Shown one piece after another: positions 45,057-54,055 of a DNA stretch of 64,000 bases (position 1 is the first letter of the stretch; each line of letters opens with the position of its first letter). Under the pieces are notes generated by a model. It was given only the letters and a program-made list of their open reading frames with translations, was not told the origin of the DNA and searched no databases. The stretch comes from Sediminicoccus rosea (GTDB taxonomy: Bacteria > Pseudomonadota > Alphaproteobacteria > Acetobacterales > Acetobacteraceae): the NCBI RefSeq assembly GCF_033547095.1, contig NZ_CP137852.1:1791501-1855500 (forward strand). Direction: 5' to 3'. The position numbers and the translations under genes are program-made.

Positions 45057-45380
45057 ATGCGCAAGACGCTCCTTCTCGCCGCCCTCGCCGCCAGCATCGC
45101 CGCCGGCCCGCTGGCCGCGCAACCAGCCACCACCCGCTTCGCCGACATCGCCGCCCGCCTGGAAGGCCAGGGCTTCCAGATCCAGGAGATGGAGCGCAAG
45201 CGCGGCCGCTTCGAGGTGAAGGCGATGAACGCCGAGGGCCAGCGCATCAAGCTCGAGGTGGATGCCACCACCGGCGCCATCCTGCGCCAGGATCTGCGCC
45301 AGCGCGACGGTCATCGCGACGGCCATCGCGACGGCCATCGCGACGGCCATCGCGACGGCCAGCGCGATAGCCAGCGCTGA
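45057..45380 (+). CDS. PepSY-domain exported protein with HRDG repeat tail
   Basis: A 107-residue protein: signal peptide (MRKTLLLAALAASIAAGPLAAQ), PepSY-like domain (ARLEGQGFQIQEMERKRGRF ... KLEVDATTGAIL) and a C-terminal charged tail made of RDGH repeats. The ATG at 45057 starts the signal peptide; a GTG at 45033 adds eight residues without one. The His/Asp-rich tail could bind divalent metals, which would suit a PhoPQ-like setting, but this is inference. It diverges from the two-component operon. Confidence 0.82.
   Translation: MRKTLLLAALAASIAAGPLAAQPATTRFADIAARLEGQGFQIQEMERKRGRFEVKAMNAEGQRIKLEVDATTGAILRQDLRQRDGHRDGHRDGHRDGHRDGQRDSQR
45303..45374 (+). repeat. Six 12-bp tandem repeats coding for RDGH/RDGQ
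   Basis: Unit CGCGACGGCCAT starts at 45303 and repeats every 12 bp six times. Copies 2-4 are identical, copy 1 has one change, and copies 5 and 6 end in CCAG. Because 12 is divisible by three the array keeps frame and can change length by slippage, giving a variable His/Asp-rich tail. Confidence 0.95.
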
Positions 45381-45394
45381 TCGGGGCGGCGGCG

Positions 45395-45577
45395 ATGCAC
45401 CTCCTCCTCGATCCGACGGGCGCGCGGCTGGTGCTGTTTCTCCTCGCCCTCGCCGTGGCGCCGCTGGTCCTGATGATGCTGGATCGGCGCCGCCGGGAGG
45501 GGGGCAACGCCGCCCGGCGCGGCCAGGCGAAGCGGGCCTGGGCGCCGCTGGCCTGGGCCGCGGCCCAGGGGGGCTGA
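45395..45577 (+). CDS. Possible small single-span membrane protein
   Basis: A 60-residue frame with one strong hydrophobic helix (LVLFLLALAVAPLVLMMLD, residues ~12-30) followed by a basic stretch (RRRREGG) in the positive-inside sense. It begins 14 bp after the PepSY stop. The ribosome site is weak and the family is unknown, so this may be a chance frame in GC-rich DNA. Same orientation and spacing as the PepSY gene argue mildly for it being real. Confidence 0.35.
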   Translation: MHLLLDPTGARLVLFLLALAVAPLVLMMLDRRRREGGNAARRGQAKRAWAPLAWAAAQGG

Positions 45578-45622
45578 CGGCCCCCTATGCCAACCGGGCC
45601 GGGCCCGCTTAACCTCCGGCCC

Positions 45623-46804
45623 ATGACAACATCCGCTTCCCTGGCCATCGTCGCCCCCCGCCAGATGATCATCGGCGGGGGCAGCCTTTCCCGCCTCGGC
45701 GATCTTCTCAAGCAATTCGGCTTCTCGCGCCCGCTGGTCGTCACCGACCCCTGGATGCAGAGCAGCGGCACGGTCGAGAAATGCCTCGCACCGCTGCGCG
45801 CGGCCGGCTTCGCGCCCGTGGTGTTCCACGAGACCGTGCCCGATCCGACCGACACGGTGATCGCGGCCGGCGTCGCCGTGCTGCAGGCGGGCGATTTCGA
45901 CGTGCTGATCGGCTTTGGCGGCGGCAGCCCGATGGACACGGCCAAGGCCATGGCGATCCTCGCCGCCGCCCCCGCCGGCACGCCGATGAGCGCCTTCAAG
46001 GTGCCGGTCGCGGCCGACAAGGCGGCGCTGCCCGTCATCTGCATCCCCACCACCGCCGGCACGGGCAGCGAGGCGACGCGCTTTACCGTCATCACCGATG
46101 TGGCGCGGGACGAGAAGATGCTCATCGCGGGGCTCGGCGCCCTGCCGCTCGCCGCCATCGTGGACCATGACCTGACCCGCACCGTTCCCGCCCGCACCAA
46201 GGCGGATACCGGCATCGACAGCCTGACCCACGCGCTGGAGGCCTATGTCAGCAAGCGCGCCAACCCCGTCTCGGACATGTATGCCGAGCGCGCGATGCGG
46301 CTGATCGGCCCCCATCTGCGGCGCGTCTACAAGGACCCCGCCGATGACGCGGCGCGCGAGGCGATGATGCTGGGCGCCACGCTGGCCGGCCTCGCCTTCA
46401 GCAATGCGAGCGTCGCGCTGATCCATGGCATGTCGCGGCCCATCGGCGCGCATTTCCATGTGCCGCATGGGCTGTCCAACGCCATGCTGCTGCCGGCGGT
46501 GACGGGGTTCGGCCTGAACCACGCACTGCCGCGCTATGCCGAGGCCGCGCGCTGCATCGGCTGCGCCGCCCCCTCCGACGCCGACCAGGTGGCGGGTGCG
46601 AAGCTGATGGAGGAACTGCGCGCCCTGAACCACGAGTTGGAGGTGCCGAGCCCGGCGGCCTATGGCATCGCGCAGGCCAAGTGGAACGCGCTGCTGCCGG
46701 TGATGGCCGAGCAGGCGCTGGCCTCCGGCAGTCCGGGCAACAACCCGCGCGTGCCCGATGCGGCGCAGATCATGGAACTCTACGTGGAGGCCTTCGGGGC
46801 CTAG
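45623..46804 (+). CDS. Iron-containing alcohol dehydrogenase
   Basis: A 393-residue group III alcohol dehydrogenase. The NAD-binding GGGSPMDTAKAM segment lies around residues 107-118, and the TTAGTGSEAT loop follows at ~150-159. Metal ligands are expected in DTGIDSLTHALEAY (Asp/His) and HGMSRPIGAHFHVPHG (His residues ~274-289). The ATG at 45623 starts conserved sequence; an upstream in-frame codon at 45587 adds a Pro-rich stub. Likely oxidises a primary alcohol, diol or hydroxy acid; no operon partner. Confidence 0.93.
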   Translation: MTTSASLAIVAPRQMIIGGGSLSRLGDLLKQFGFSRPLVVTDPWMQSSGTVEKCLAPLRAAGFAPVVFHETVPDPTDTVIAAGVAVLQAGDFDVLIGFGGGSPMDTAKAMAILAAAPAGTPMSAFKVPVAADKAALPVICIPTTAGTGSEATRFTVITDVARDEKMLIAGLGALPLAAIVDHDLTRTVPARTKADTGIDSLTHALEAYVSKRANPVSDMYAERAMRLIGPHLRRVYKDPADDAAREAMMLGATLAGLAFSNASVALIHGMSRPIGAHFHVPHGLSNAMLLPAVTGFGLNHALPRYAEAARCIGCAAPSDADQVAGAKLMEELRALNHELEVPSPAAYGIAQAKWNALLPVMAEQALASGSPGNNPRVPDAAQIMELYVEAFGA

Positions 46805-46814
46805 GCCTTCGGGG

Positions 46815-47999
46815 CTAAGTCCTGGACGCGTGGGGCTTCGCCGGGCGGGCCAGCCCCTCGGCGCTGCGCCAGCGCTGGTTCCAGGCCGGCAGGGCCGCCA
46901 CCGGCAGGGGGCGGCCCATCAGGAAGCCCTGCGCGCGCGCCACGCCCAGCACCCGCAGCGTGCGGAGCAGCGCCGGGGAGGAGACACCCTCCGCCGTCAT
47001 CACCAGCCCGCGCCGCGCCATGCGCAGCACCTGGTTGCGCGCCCGCGCCGATCGCGGCAGCGACTGCACGAGCGAGCGGTCGAGCTTGATGCCGGCGAAA
47101 TCCAGCCGCAGCAGGCGCTGGCGCGGATCATCCAGCAGGTAGTCATCCATCAGCACGCCATGCCCCGCCGCCTTCAGTCGCCGCAGCGTGCGCGCCATGC
47201 GCGAGAGGTCGCGCACCGGCGCCGTCTCGGTCAGCTCGATCATCAGGCGCTGGCGCGGAAAGCGGGAGCGGCGGAGCTGCTGCCCGAGCCAGGCCACCAC
47301 GTCACGCTTGTCCAGCTCGGGCGCGGGCAGGTTCACCGAGACGGGAATGTCGATCCGGGCCGGCAGGCGGGACATGTCCCAGGCGGCGATGCGCGTCACG
47401 GCCGCGGCGAGCGGGCGGGAGAGGCCCATCTGCTCCATGGCCGGGATGAAGTTCACCGGGGTCAGCGCCACCGGCTCGCTCCGCCAGCGCGCCAGCGCCT
47501 CGACGAGAACGAGGCGGCGCGTGCGGACATGGATGATCGGCTGGTAGCGCAGCAGCAGGCTGTTGCCCTGCAGGCCCGCCTGCAGTCGGTTCGAGTTGCG
47601 GCTGGCGCGGTTCGCGTCATGCGCCAGGTGCCGCGTGCCGCCGAGCAGGCCGCGCAGGAAGGCGCCATCCTCCGAGAGCGCCGCCTCGGGCGTCAGCAGG
47701 GAGATGATCGCCGCGGGCGAGGCCTCGGCCATGGCATCCACCAGCGATTGGTCGATCGGCAGGTCGCCATCCTCGAGGATGAGATGCGAGAAGCCGCTCA
47801 CGCTGGTGACGACGGCGCGCAGCACCTCGCGCTGGGTGCGGAGCACGACGGGCGGCGGCGCGCCCAACTCGGCGACAGCGGCCTGGGTGGCGTTGATCAG
47901 GCCGGGGTCGCAGGCGAGGACCAGCACAGGGCCGGGCGGGCGCGGCTTGGGCGCGGGCGTCGGCCCTCCACTGGCCCGAGGTGTCTCAGAAAAAGTCAA
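46815..47999 (-). CDS. EAL-domain protein (c-di-GMP phosphodiesterase or sensor) with divergent loop 6
   Basis: A 394-residue cytoplasmic protein: a receiver-like N-terminal domain (~24-115) that lacks an obvious phospho-acceptor, then one EAL domain. Metal/catalytic positions are kept: EAL 167-169, Asn223, Glu255, Asp285-Asp286, Lys305, Glu337 and Gln357. The loop-6 motif, usually DFGTGYSS, reads DYLLDDP (286-292). That loop is linked with catalysis and dimerisation, so activity may be weak or lost. No GGDEF domain is attached. It is alone, minus strand, between the alcohol dehydrogenase and secDF. Confidence 0.9.
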   Translation of the reverse strand: MTFSETPRASGGPTPAPKPRPPGPVLVLACDPGLINATQAAVAELGAPPPVVLRTQREVLRAVVTSVSGFSHLILEDGDLPIDQSLVDAMAEASPAAIISLLTPEAALSEDGAFLRGLLGGTRHLAHDANRASRNSNRLQAGLQGNSLLLRYQPIIHVRTRRLVLVEALARWRSEPVALTPVNFIPAMEQMGLSRPLAAAVTRIAAWDMSRLPARIDIPVSVNLPAPELDKRDVVAWLGQQLRRSRFPRQRLMIELTETAPVRDLSRMARTLRRLKAAGHGVLMDDYLLDDPRQRLLRLDFAGIKLDRSLVQSLPRSARARNQVLRMARRGLVMTAEGVSSPALLRTLRVLGVARAQGFLMGRPLPVAALPAWNQRWRSAEGLARPAKPHASRT

Positions 48000-48116
48000 A
48001 ATATCGGCCGCTCTTCTCTGAATTTGAGACTAGCCGATTCCGGCCGTGAATCCAAGAGTCGCGTCGGCCCGCGGCGCCGCGAGGGTGTGCCAGCGCACAT
48101 CCCCGCGGCCCATGTC

Positions 48117-50696
48117 TCAGCGGATGGCCGTCTGCCCCTTCGGCGCCACCGGCTCCAGCTCGCCCCGCCGCAGCGAGTTGCGCCCGCTGAACAGCACGAT
48201 CGGCGCCGCGATGAAGACGGAGGAGGAGGCCGAGATGAAGATGCCGAACACCATCACCCAGGCGAAGCCGGCCAGCGTGTCGCCGCCGAACAGCGCCAGC
48301 GGCAGCGCTGAGAGCAGCAGCGTGACCGAGGTGCCGAGGCTGCGGTTCAGCGTCTCGTTGATCGAGAGGTCCACCAGCTCCTGCAGCGGCATCGTCTTGA
48401 ACTTGCGGAGGTTCTCCCGCATGCGGTCGAACACCACGACCTTGTCGTTCGCGCTGAAGCCGATGACGGTGAGGATGGCGGCGATGGTCGTCAGGTTGAA
48501 CTCGATCTGGAACAGGACCATGAAGCCGATGGTCTTGGTGGTGTCGAGCAACAAGGTGCTGATGGCGGCCACACCGAACTGCCATTCGAAGCGCACCCAG
48601 ATATAGATGAGCATGGCGATGAGGCTGAGGCCGAGCGCCATCAGGCCGCCGCGGAACAACTCGTCCGAGATGCGGTTGCCGACCGCCTCCACGCGCATGA
48701 TGCGGATGCCGGGTGCCGCCGCTTCCAGCGCGCCGCGCACCGTGCTGACCACCTGCTGCGTCTGCCCCTCCTGCGGGGGGGCGGGGACGCGGATCAGCAG
48801 CGTGCTCTCGTCGCCGAATTGCTGCAGGCCGACATCGCCCACGCCGAGCGTCGCGGTCGCGGCGCGCAGGGCGTTGATGTTGGCCGGCCCCTGGGTGCGG
48901 ACCTCCATCACGATGCCGCCCTTGAAATCGATGCCCTTCTCCAGCCCCGGATAGAAGGCGCCGACCAGCGAGGCGGTGGACAGCACGCCTGAGATGATGA
49001 GGCCCGCGACGGCGCCGCGCATGAAGGGGATCTTCGTCACATCGGGGCAGAGCCGGAACAGCGGCCGCGCCAGCCGCTGGAAGAAGCCGAGGCCCGGCTT
49101 CTCCAGCACCGGCAGCTCCTTCGGGCGGCGCCAGCGATACCACCAGACGACGAGCAGGCGGGTCACCACCGTCGCCGTCCACATCTGCACGATGGTGCCG
49201 ATGGCGACCGTGACGGCGAAGCCCTTCACCGGGCCGGAGCCGAAGCCATAGAGGCAGGCCATGGCGATCAGGTTCGTCAGGTTCGAGTCGAGAATCGTGC
49301 CCGAGGCCTTGGTGTAGCCGATCTCCAAGGCGTTGATCGGTGACCTGCCGTTCTTCACCTCTTCCCGGATTCGTTCATTGATCAGGATATTGGCGTCGAG
49401 CGCGGTGCCCAGCGTCAGCACGATGCCCGCGATGCCGGGGAGCGTCAGCGTCGCTTCCAGCAGCGAGAGGAAGGCGATCAGCAGGATGATGTTGATGGCC
49501 AGCGCCACATTGGCGAACCAGCCGAACAGGCCGTAGGCGAAGCCCATGTAGAGGAAGACGAAGGCGACACCCACGGCGAGGCTGATGATGCCCGCCCGGA
49601 TGGCGTCCGCCCCCAGCTCGGGCCCGACGGTCCGTTCCTCGACCACGGTCAGCGGCGCGGGCAGGGCGCCCGCGCGCAGCAGCACGGCCAGGTCGTTGGC
49701 GGTGCGGACGGTGAAATTGCCCGAGATCTGGCCGCGGCCGCCGGTGATGGGCTCGCGGATATTGGGGGCGGTGATCACCTTCTCGTCCAGCACGATGGCG
49801 AAGGGCCGGCCCACATTGGCGCGGGTGATCTCGCTGAAGCGACGGGTGCCGACCGAATCGAAGGTGAAGTTCACCACCCACTCGCCGGTCCGGCTGTCCT
49901 GGCTGGCGCGGGCATCGGTCAGGTTCGCGCCATCCACCTCAACGCGGCGGCGCACGGCATAGCGTTCGCCGGCGCGCTCGCCGTTCAGGAACATGATGCC
50001 GGGCGGCGGCGTCGGGGCCTGGGTGTTCACCGCCTCGTCCAGCAGGTGGAAGGTCATCCGCGCGGTGCGGCCCAGCAGGTTCTTGATGCGGTCCGGGTCC
50101 TCGACACCGGGCAGCTGCACCAGGATGCGGTTCAGCCCCTGGCGCACGATCGTGGCTTCCACCACGCCCGTCTCGTCGATGCGACGGCGGACGATCTCGA
50201 TGGACTGCTCGACGGCATTGGTCGCCTTGGCGCGCAGCCCGGCCTCGGTGACGGTCGCCGTCAGCAGGCCCTCGGCGTTGATGCTGACCTCGATGTCGGG
50301 CTGCTGGGCGCCGCCGCCGACATTCACGGGGTTGGCGAGTTCGCGCACCACGCGCAGCGCGGCGTCCCGCTGGCCGGGCTCGGTGATGCGGAGCGACATG
50401 CGCCGCTGGTCGGGCTGGGCTGAGAGGCCGGTGTAGGAAATGCGCGGATTGGCCTGGGTCATGCCCCGCCGCGTGCCCTCCACCAGGCCCTCCAGCCGCT
50501 CGCGCAGCAGGACGGAGGTGTCCACCTCCAGCAGCAGGTAGGAGCCGCCGCGCAGGTCGAGGCCGAGCGCGATCTGCCGCACCGGCACCCAGTCAGGGAA
50601 GGCCGAGCGGGGCAGCAGGTTGGGCAGGCTGACCAGCGTGCCCAGCAGGCAGACGAAGATAATGGCGGCCGTCTTCCAGCGCGCGAAATACATCAT
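48117..50696 (-). CDS. secDF: Fused protein translocase subunit SecDF
   Basis: An 859-residue single polypeptide carrying both SecD and SecF. The SecD half (~1-530) has the first transmembrane helix, the periplasmic P1 domain (GLDLRGGSYLLLEVD near residue 45) and five helices containing TLGTALDANILINERIREE. The SecF half (~545-859) restarts with a helix, GIDFKGGIVMEV and the VIGFSANDKVVVFDRMRE segment. SecDF uses proton flow to pull exported proteins from SecYEG. Two adjacent ATGs are possible starts. No yajC is adjacent within the window. Confidence 0.97.
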   Translation of the reverse strand: MMYFARWKTAAIIFVCLLGTLVSLPNLLPRSAFPDWVPVRQIALGLDLRGGSYLLLEVDTSVLLRERLEGLVEGTRRGMTQANPRISYTGLSAQPDQRRMSLRITEPGQRDAALRVVRELANPVNVGGGAQQPDIEVSINAEGLLTATVTEAGLRAKATNAVEQSIEIVRRRIDETGVVEATIVRQGLNRILVQLPGVEDPDRIKNLLGRTARMTFHLLDEAVNTQAPTPPPGIMFLNGERAGERYAVRRRVEVDGANLTDARASQDSRTGEWVVNFTFDSVGTRRFSEITRANVGRPFAIVLDEKVITAPNIREPITGGRGQISGNFTVRTANDLAVLLRAGALPAPLTVVEERTVGPELGADAIRAGIISLAVGVAFVFLYMGFAYGLFGWFANVALAINIILLIAFLSLLEATLTLPGIAGIVLTLGTALDANILINERIREEVKNGRSPINALEIGYTKASGTILDSNLTNLIAMACLYGFGSGPVKGFAVTVAIGTIVQMWTATVVTRLLVVWWYRWRRPKELPVLEKPGLGFFQRLARPLFRLCPDVTKIPFMRGAVAGLIISGVLSTASLVGAFYPGLEKGIDFKGGIVMEVRTQGPANINALRAATATLGVGDVGLQQFGDESTLLIRVPAPPQEGQTQQVVSTVRGALEAAAPGIRIMRVEAVGNRISDELFRGGLMALGLSLIAMLIYIWVRFEWQFGVAAISTLLLDTTKTIGFMVLFQIEFNLTTIAAILTVIGFSANDKVVVFDRMRENLRKFKTMPLQELVDLSINETLNRSLGTSVTLLLSALPLALFGGDTLAGFAWVMVFGIFISASSSVFIAAPIVLFSGRNSLRRGELEPVAPKGQTAIR

Positions 50697-50787
50697 GACG
50701 AGACGAGGCCCTGACCTGAATTCCGGCGGAACATGACGAGGGGGAGGGGGGGATGCAAGCCTTGCCGGGAATTGTTAGTCCAGCGCC

Positions 50788-51729
50788 ATGAAATCGCTCA
50801 AGATCGGCGTCTTTGGCGCCGGCCATTTCGGCCGCTTCCATGCCCTCAAGCTGCGCGGGGCGGCGCGGGCCGCGCTCGCTGGCCTGCATGACCCGGACCC
50901 GGCCCGGGCGGCCCTGGTGGCGGGCGAGGCCGGCTGCCAGGCGCTGACGGCCGAGGCGCTGATGGCGGCCAGCGACGCCATCGTGATCGCCACCCCCACC
51001 CTGCACCATGCCCGCCTGGCCGAGCAGGCGCTGCGGGCCGGCCGGCATGTCTTCGTGGAAAAGCCCATCACGGCGACCCTGGCCGAGGCGGATGCGCTGA
51101 TCGCCCTGGCCGCGGCCGAGGGGCGGGTGCTGATGGTGGGCCAGATCGAGCGCCATTCCGCCGCCATCCGCACCCTGCGGGAGAATCTGGGCGGCCGCCG
51201 GCTGATGGCGCTGGAGGCGACGCGCGTCGCCCCCTTCCGGCCGCGCAGCCTGGATGTCTCGGTCGTGCTGGACCTGATGATCCACGACCTGGACCTCATC
51301 CTCTCCCTGGTGCCCGCGCCGCTGACCGAGGTGCGGGCGGTGGGCGGCCCGGTGATGACCAACCTGCCTGACTGGGTGGTGGCGCAGCTGCGCTTCGCCA
51401 ATGGCGCCCAGGCCCAGGTGACGGCGAGCCGCGTGGCCGTGGGGCTGGAGCGCAAGCTGCGCGCCCTGGGGCCGGAGGGCGAGATGCGGGTGGATTTCAT
51501 GGCGCGCAGCCTGGAATTCCTGGCACCCGATGGCGGCCAGGGCGTGGAGAACATGCCCGGCTGGAGCCTCGTGCGCCGCAGCTGGACCGACCACGACAGC
51601 CTGGAGGCCGAGCAGGCCGCCTTCATCGCCGCCATCCTGGACGGCGTGCCGCATGAGGCGAATGGCGCGCAGGGGCGCGCCGCGCTGGATGCGGCGCTCA
51701 GGGTGGAGGCGGCGCTGGCCGGCGCCTGA
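50788..51729 (+). CDS. Gfo/Idh/MocA-family oxidoreductase
   Basis: A 313-residue NAD(P)-dependent dehydrogenase. The Rossmann motif is IGVFGAGHFGRFHALKL (residues ~6-22) and the hallmark EKPITATLAEAD carries the cofactor-near Lys (~91-102). A C-terminal GFO_IDH_MocA barrel contains the DLMIHDLDLIL helix with the likely catalytic His. The substrate is usually a sugar, inositol or amino-sugar derivative; there is no operon context to narrow it. Confidence 0.92.
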   Translation: MKSLKIGVFGAGHFGRFHALKLRGAARAALAGLHDPDPARAALVAGEAGCQALTAEALMAASDAIVIATPTLHHARLAEQALRAGRHVFVEKPITATLAEADALIALAAAEGRVLMVGQIERHSAAIRTLRENLGGRRLMALEATRVAPFRPRSLDVSVVLDLMIHDLDLILSLVPAPLTEVRAVGGPVMTNLPDWVVAQLRFANGAQAQVTASRVAVGLERKLRALGPEGEMRVDFMARSLEFLAPDGGQGVENMPGWSLVRRSWTDHDSLEAEQAAFIAAILDGVPHEANGAQGRAALDAALRVEAALAGA

Positions 51730-51738
51730 GCCCGGCCG

Positions 51739-52053
51739 CTACTGGCGGCGGACGATGATCCGGATCGGCCCGGGCTCGATGCCCATCTTCCGCAGGCGGC
51801 GGCGGCGCCACCAGAGGGAGACGGCGGCGATGGCGCCGGCGCCGATCACGACCGGCAGCAAAAGCCCGATGAAGAAGATGGCGACCGCCACCAGCAGCAG
51901 CCCGCCCGCCGCGATGGCGACGAGCATGGCGATGCCTCCCATCCGCGCGAGCAGGAGGTTGAGACCGCTGGGCTTCGGCGCTTCCCGGAATTCGCCATCA
52001 GGCGTCATGTCCAGCACCGGCCGAGGGTGCATCGGATCGTTCATGCCCCCCAT
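51739..52053 (-). CDS. Small membrane protein of unknown function
   Basis: About 104 residues, with a Pro-rich N-terminus (HPRPVLDMTPDGEFREAPKP) and two hydrophobic helices close together (~35-57 and ~60-82), then a basic tail RRRRLRKMG. The start is uncertain: a GTG at 52068, and ATGs at 52053 and 52044. 52053 lies four bases after GAGGGG. No family is recognised. It is convergent with the Gfo/Idh gene and divergent from otnK. Confidence 0.6.
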   Translation of the reverse strand: MGGMNDPMHPRPVLDMTPDGEFREAPKPSGLNLLLARMGGIAMLVAIAAGGLLLVAVAIFFIGLLLPVVIGAGAIAAVSLWWRRRRLRKMGIEPGPIRIIVRRQ

Positions 52054-52160
52054 GTTGCCCCTCGCCACCCGCGCTTCAAGCCCTGCGCTCGCCCTGCGCC
52101 GTGGCGTGTTTGCGGGGGCGGGCGGCTCGGCTTACATCACGCCTGATTGAGGAGATCCCC

Positions 52161-53423
52161 ATGCCGCTGCTCGGATGCATCGCCGACGACTTCACCGGCG
52201 CGACCGACCTCGCCAGCACGCTCGTCCGGCAGGGCATGCGCGCCGTGCAGGTGATCGGCGTGCCAACCGGGCCTTTGCCGGAGGCGGATGCCGTGATCAT
52301 CGCGCTCAAGTCCCGCACCATCCCGGTGGGCGAGGCGGTGGCGCAGTCGCTCGCCGCCTGCGAGGCGCTGCTGGCAGCGGGTGCGAAGCAGATCCTCTTC
52401 AAATACTGCTCCACCTTCGACAGCACGGAGGCGGGCAATATCGGCCCGGTGGCCGAGGCGCTGCTGAAGCGCCTCGACGGCGGCTTCGCCATCGCCTGCC
52501 CGGCCTTCCCGACCAATGGCCGCACCATCTACCAGGGCCATCTCTTCGTCGGCCCCAACCTGCTGAACGAGAGCGGGATGGAGAACCACCCGCTCACGCC
52601 GATGCGCGACGCCAACCTGGTGCGCGTGCTGGGACGGCAGAGCGAGGGCAGCGTCGGCCTCATTCCCTTCACCGTGGTGGAACAGGGGGCGGCGGCCATC
52701 CGCCACGAGGTGACGCGGCTGCGCGATGCCAATCGCCGCTTCGCCATCGCGGATGCCATCACCGACGCGCATCTCATGGCGCTGGGTGAGGCCTGCGCGA
52801 ACCACGCGCTGATCACCGGCGGGTCGGGCATCGCCATGGGGCTGCCGGAGAATTTCCGCCGCGCCGGGCTGCTGCCGGCGCGCGCGGATGCGGGCGCGCT
52901 GCCGGAGGTGGGCGGGCTGTGCGCCGTGGTCGCCGGCTCCTGCTCGCGCGCCACGCTCGGGCAGATCGGCCTCGCGCGGGACCAGGTGCCGACGCTGGAG
53001 CTGGATGCGCTGGCGACGCCCGACGCCGCTACCCTCATCGGGCAGGCACGCGACTGGATGGCGGGCAAGCTCGACGCCGCGCGCCCCATCGTCATCGCCG
53101 CCTCCGGCACGCCGGAGCGCGTGGCCGCACTCCAGGCCAAGCTCGGCCGCGAGGCGGCCGGCGCGCTGGTGGAGGAAGCGCTGGCCGGCATCGCGGCGGA
53201 TCTCGTGGCAGCCGGCGTGCGTCGGCTCGTGGTGGCGGGCGGCGAGACCTCGGGCGCCGTGGTGCAGCGCCTGGGTGTCGAGGCGCTGCGCATCGGCGCC
53301 GAGATCGACCCCGGCGTGCCCTGGACGCATGCGACGCCCGCGACCGCGCCCGAGGGCATGCACCTCGCGCTGAAGAGCGGCAACTTCGGCGCGCGCGACT
53401 TCTTCCTGAAGGCCTTCTCCTGA
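52161..53423 (+). CDS. otnK: 3-oxo-tetronate kinase OtnK (DUF1537 family)
   Basis: A 420-residue four-carbon acid sugar kinase. The N-terminal domain starts LLGCIADDFTGATDLAS and continues with FKYCSTFDSTEAGNIGPV; the C-terminal nucleotide-binding part has VVAGGETSGAVV. The ATG at 52161 is preceded by GAGGAG; a longer frame begins at 52101. It phosphorylates 3-oxo-tetronate or a related C4 acid, and the product is decarboxylated by the OtnC-type enzyme encoded 2 bp downstream. Confidence 0.93.
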   Translation: MPLLGCIADDFTGATDLASTLVRQGMRAVQVIGVPTGPLPEADAVIIALKSRTIPVGEAVAQSLAACEALLAAGAKQILFKYCSTFDSTEAGNIGPVAEALLKRLDGGFAIACPAFPTNGRTIYQGHLFVGPNLLNESGMENHPLTPMRDANLVRVLGRQSEGSVGLIPFTVVEQGAAAIRHEVTRLRDANRRFAIADAITDAHLMALGEACANHALITGGSGIAMGLPENFRRAGLLPARADAGALPEVGGLCAVVAGSCSRATLGQIGLARDQVPTLELDALATPDAATLIGQARDWMAGKLDAARPIVIAASGTPERVAALQAKLGREAAGALVEEALAGIAADLVAAGVRRLVVAGGETSGAVVQRLGVEALRIGAEIDPGVPWTHATPATAPEGMHLALKSGNFGARDFFLKAFS

Positions 53424-53425
53424 CC

Positions 53426-54046
53426 ATGCGCGAGGAAGACCAACGCCAGCTCCTGGTGAGCCTCGGCGCCTCGCTCTTCGCGCGCGGCTTCAGCGTGGGC
53501 AGCGCGGGCAACATCAGCGTGCGTCTGCCCGACGGCTACCTCATGACGCCGACCAACTCCTCGCTCGGGCGGCTCGAGGCGGCGCGCATCAGCAAGCTCG
53601 ACCTGGAGTGGCGGCATGTCGGCGGCGACAAGCCGACCAAGGAGGTCTTCCTCCACCGCGCCTTCCTCGACGCGCGGCCCGATGCGGGGGCGGTGGTGCA
53701 CCTGCACTCGACGCACGCCACCGCCATCTCCTGCCTGGAGGAGGCGGTGATCCCGCCGCTGACACCCTATTTCGTGATGCGCGTGGGGCGCCGGCTGCCG
53801 CTCATTCCCTATTACCGGCCGGGCGATGCGGCGATGGAGCCCGCGATCCACGCAGCCGCGCGCGAGGCCAAGGCCGTGCTGCTCGCCAATCACGGCCCGG
53901 TGATCTGCGGCCCGACTCTCACCGATGCGGTGAACGCGGCCGAGGAGCTGGAGGAGGCCGCGCGCCTCGCCCTCATGCTCCGCAGCCTCAACCCCCGCCT
54001 GCTGACGCCCGCGCAGGTGGATGATCTTCTCAACACCTTCGGATAA
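53426..54046 (+). CDS. otnC: Class II aldolase-like 3-oxo-tetronate 4-phosphate decarboxylase OtnC
   Basis: A 206-residue zinc-dependent class II aldolase/adducin fold protein. The GSAGNISVRLPDG loop (residues ~26-38) binds substrate phosphate, HLHSTHA (~92-98) provides two zinc His, and LANHGPVICG (~153-162) provides the third. It follows otnK directly, the expected pairing for converting C4 sugar acids into dihydroxyacetone phosphate. The isomerase OtnI and dehydrogenase partners are not next to it, so the pathway must be completed elsewhere. Confidence 0.93.
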   Translation: MREEDQRQLLVSLGASLFARGFSVGSAGNISVRLPDGYLMTPTNSSLGRLEAARISKLDLEWRHVGGDKPTKEVFLHRAFLDARPDAGAVVHLHSTHATAISCLEEAVIPPLTPYFVMRVGRRLPLIPYYRPGDAAMEPAIHAAAREAKAVLLANHGPVICGPTLTDAVNAAEELEEAARLALMLRSLNPRLLTPAQVDDLLNTFG

Positions 54047-54055
54047 GGATTTTCC

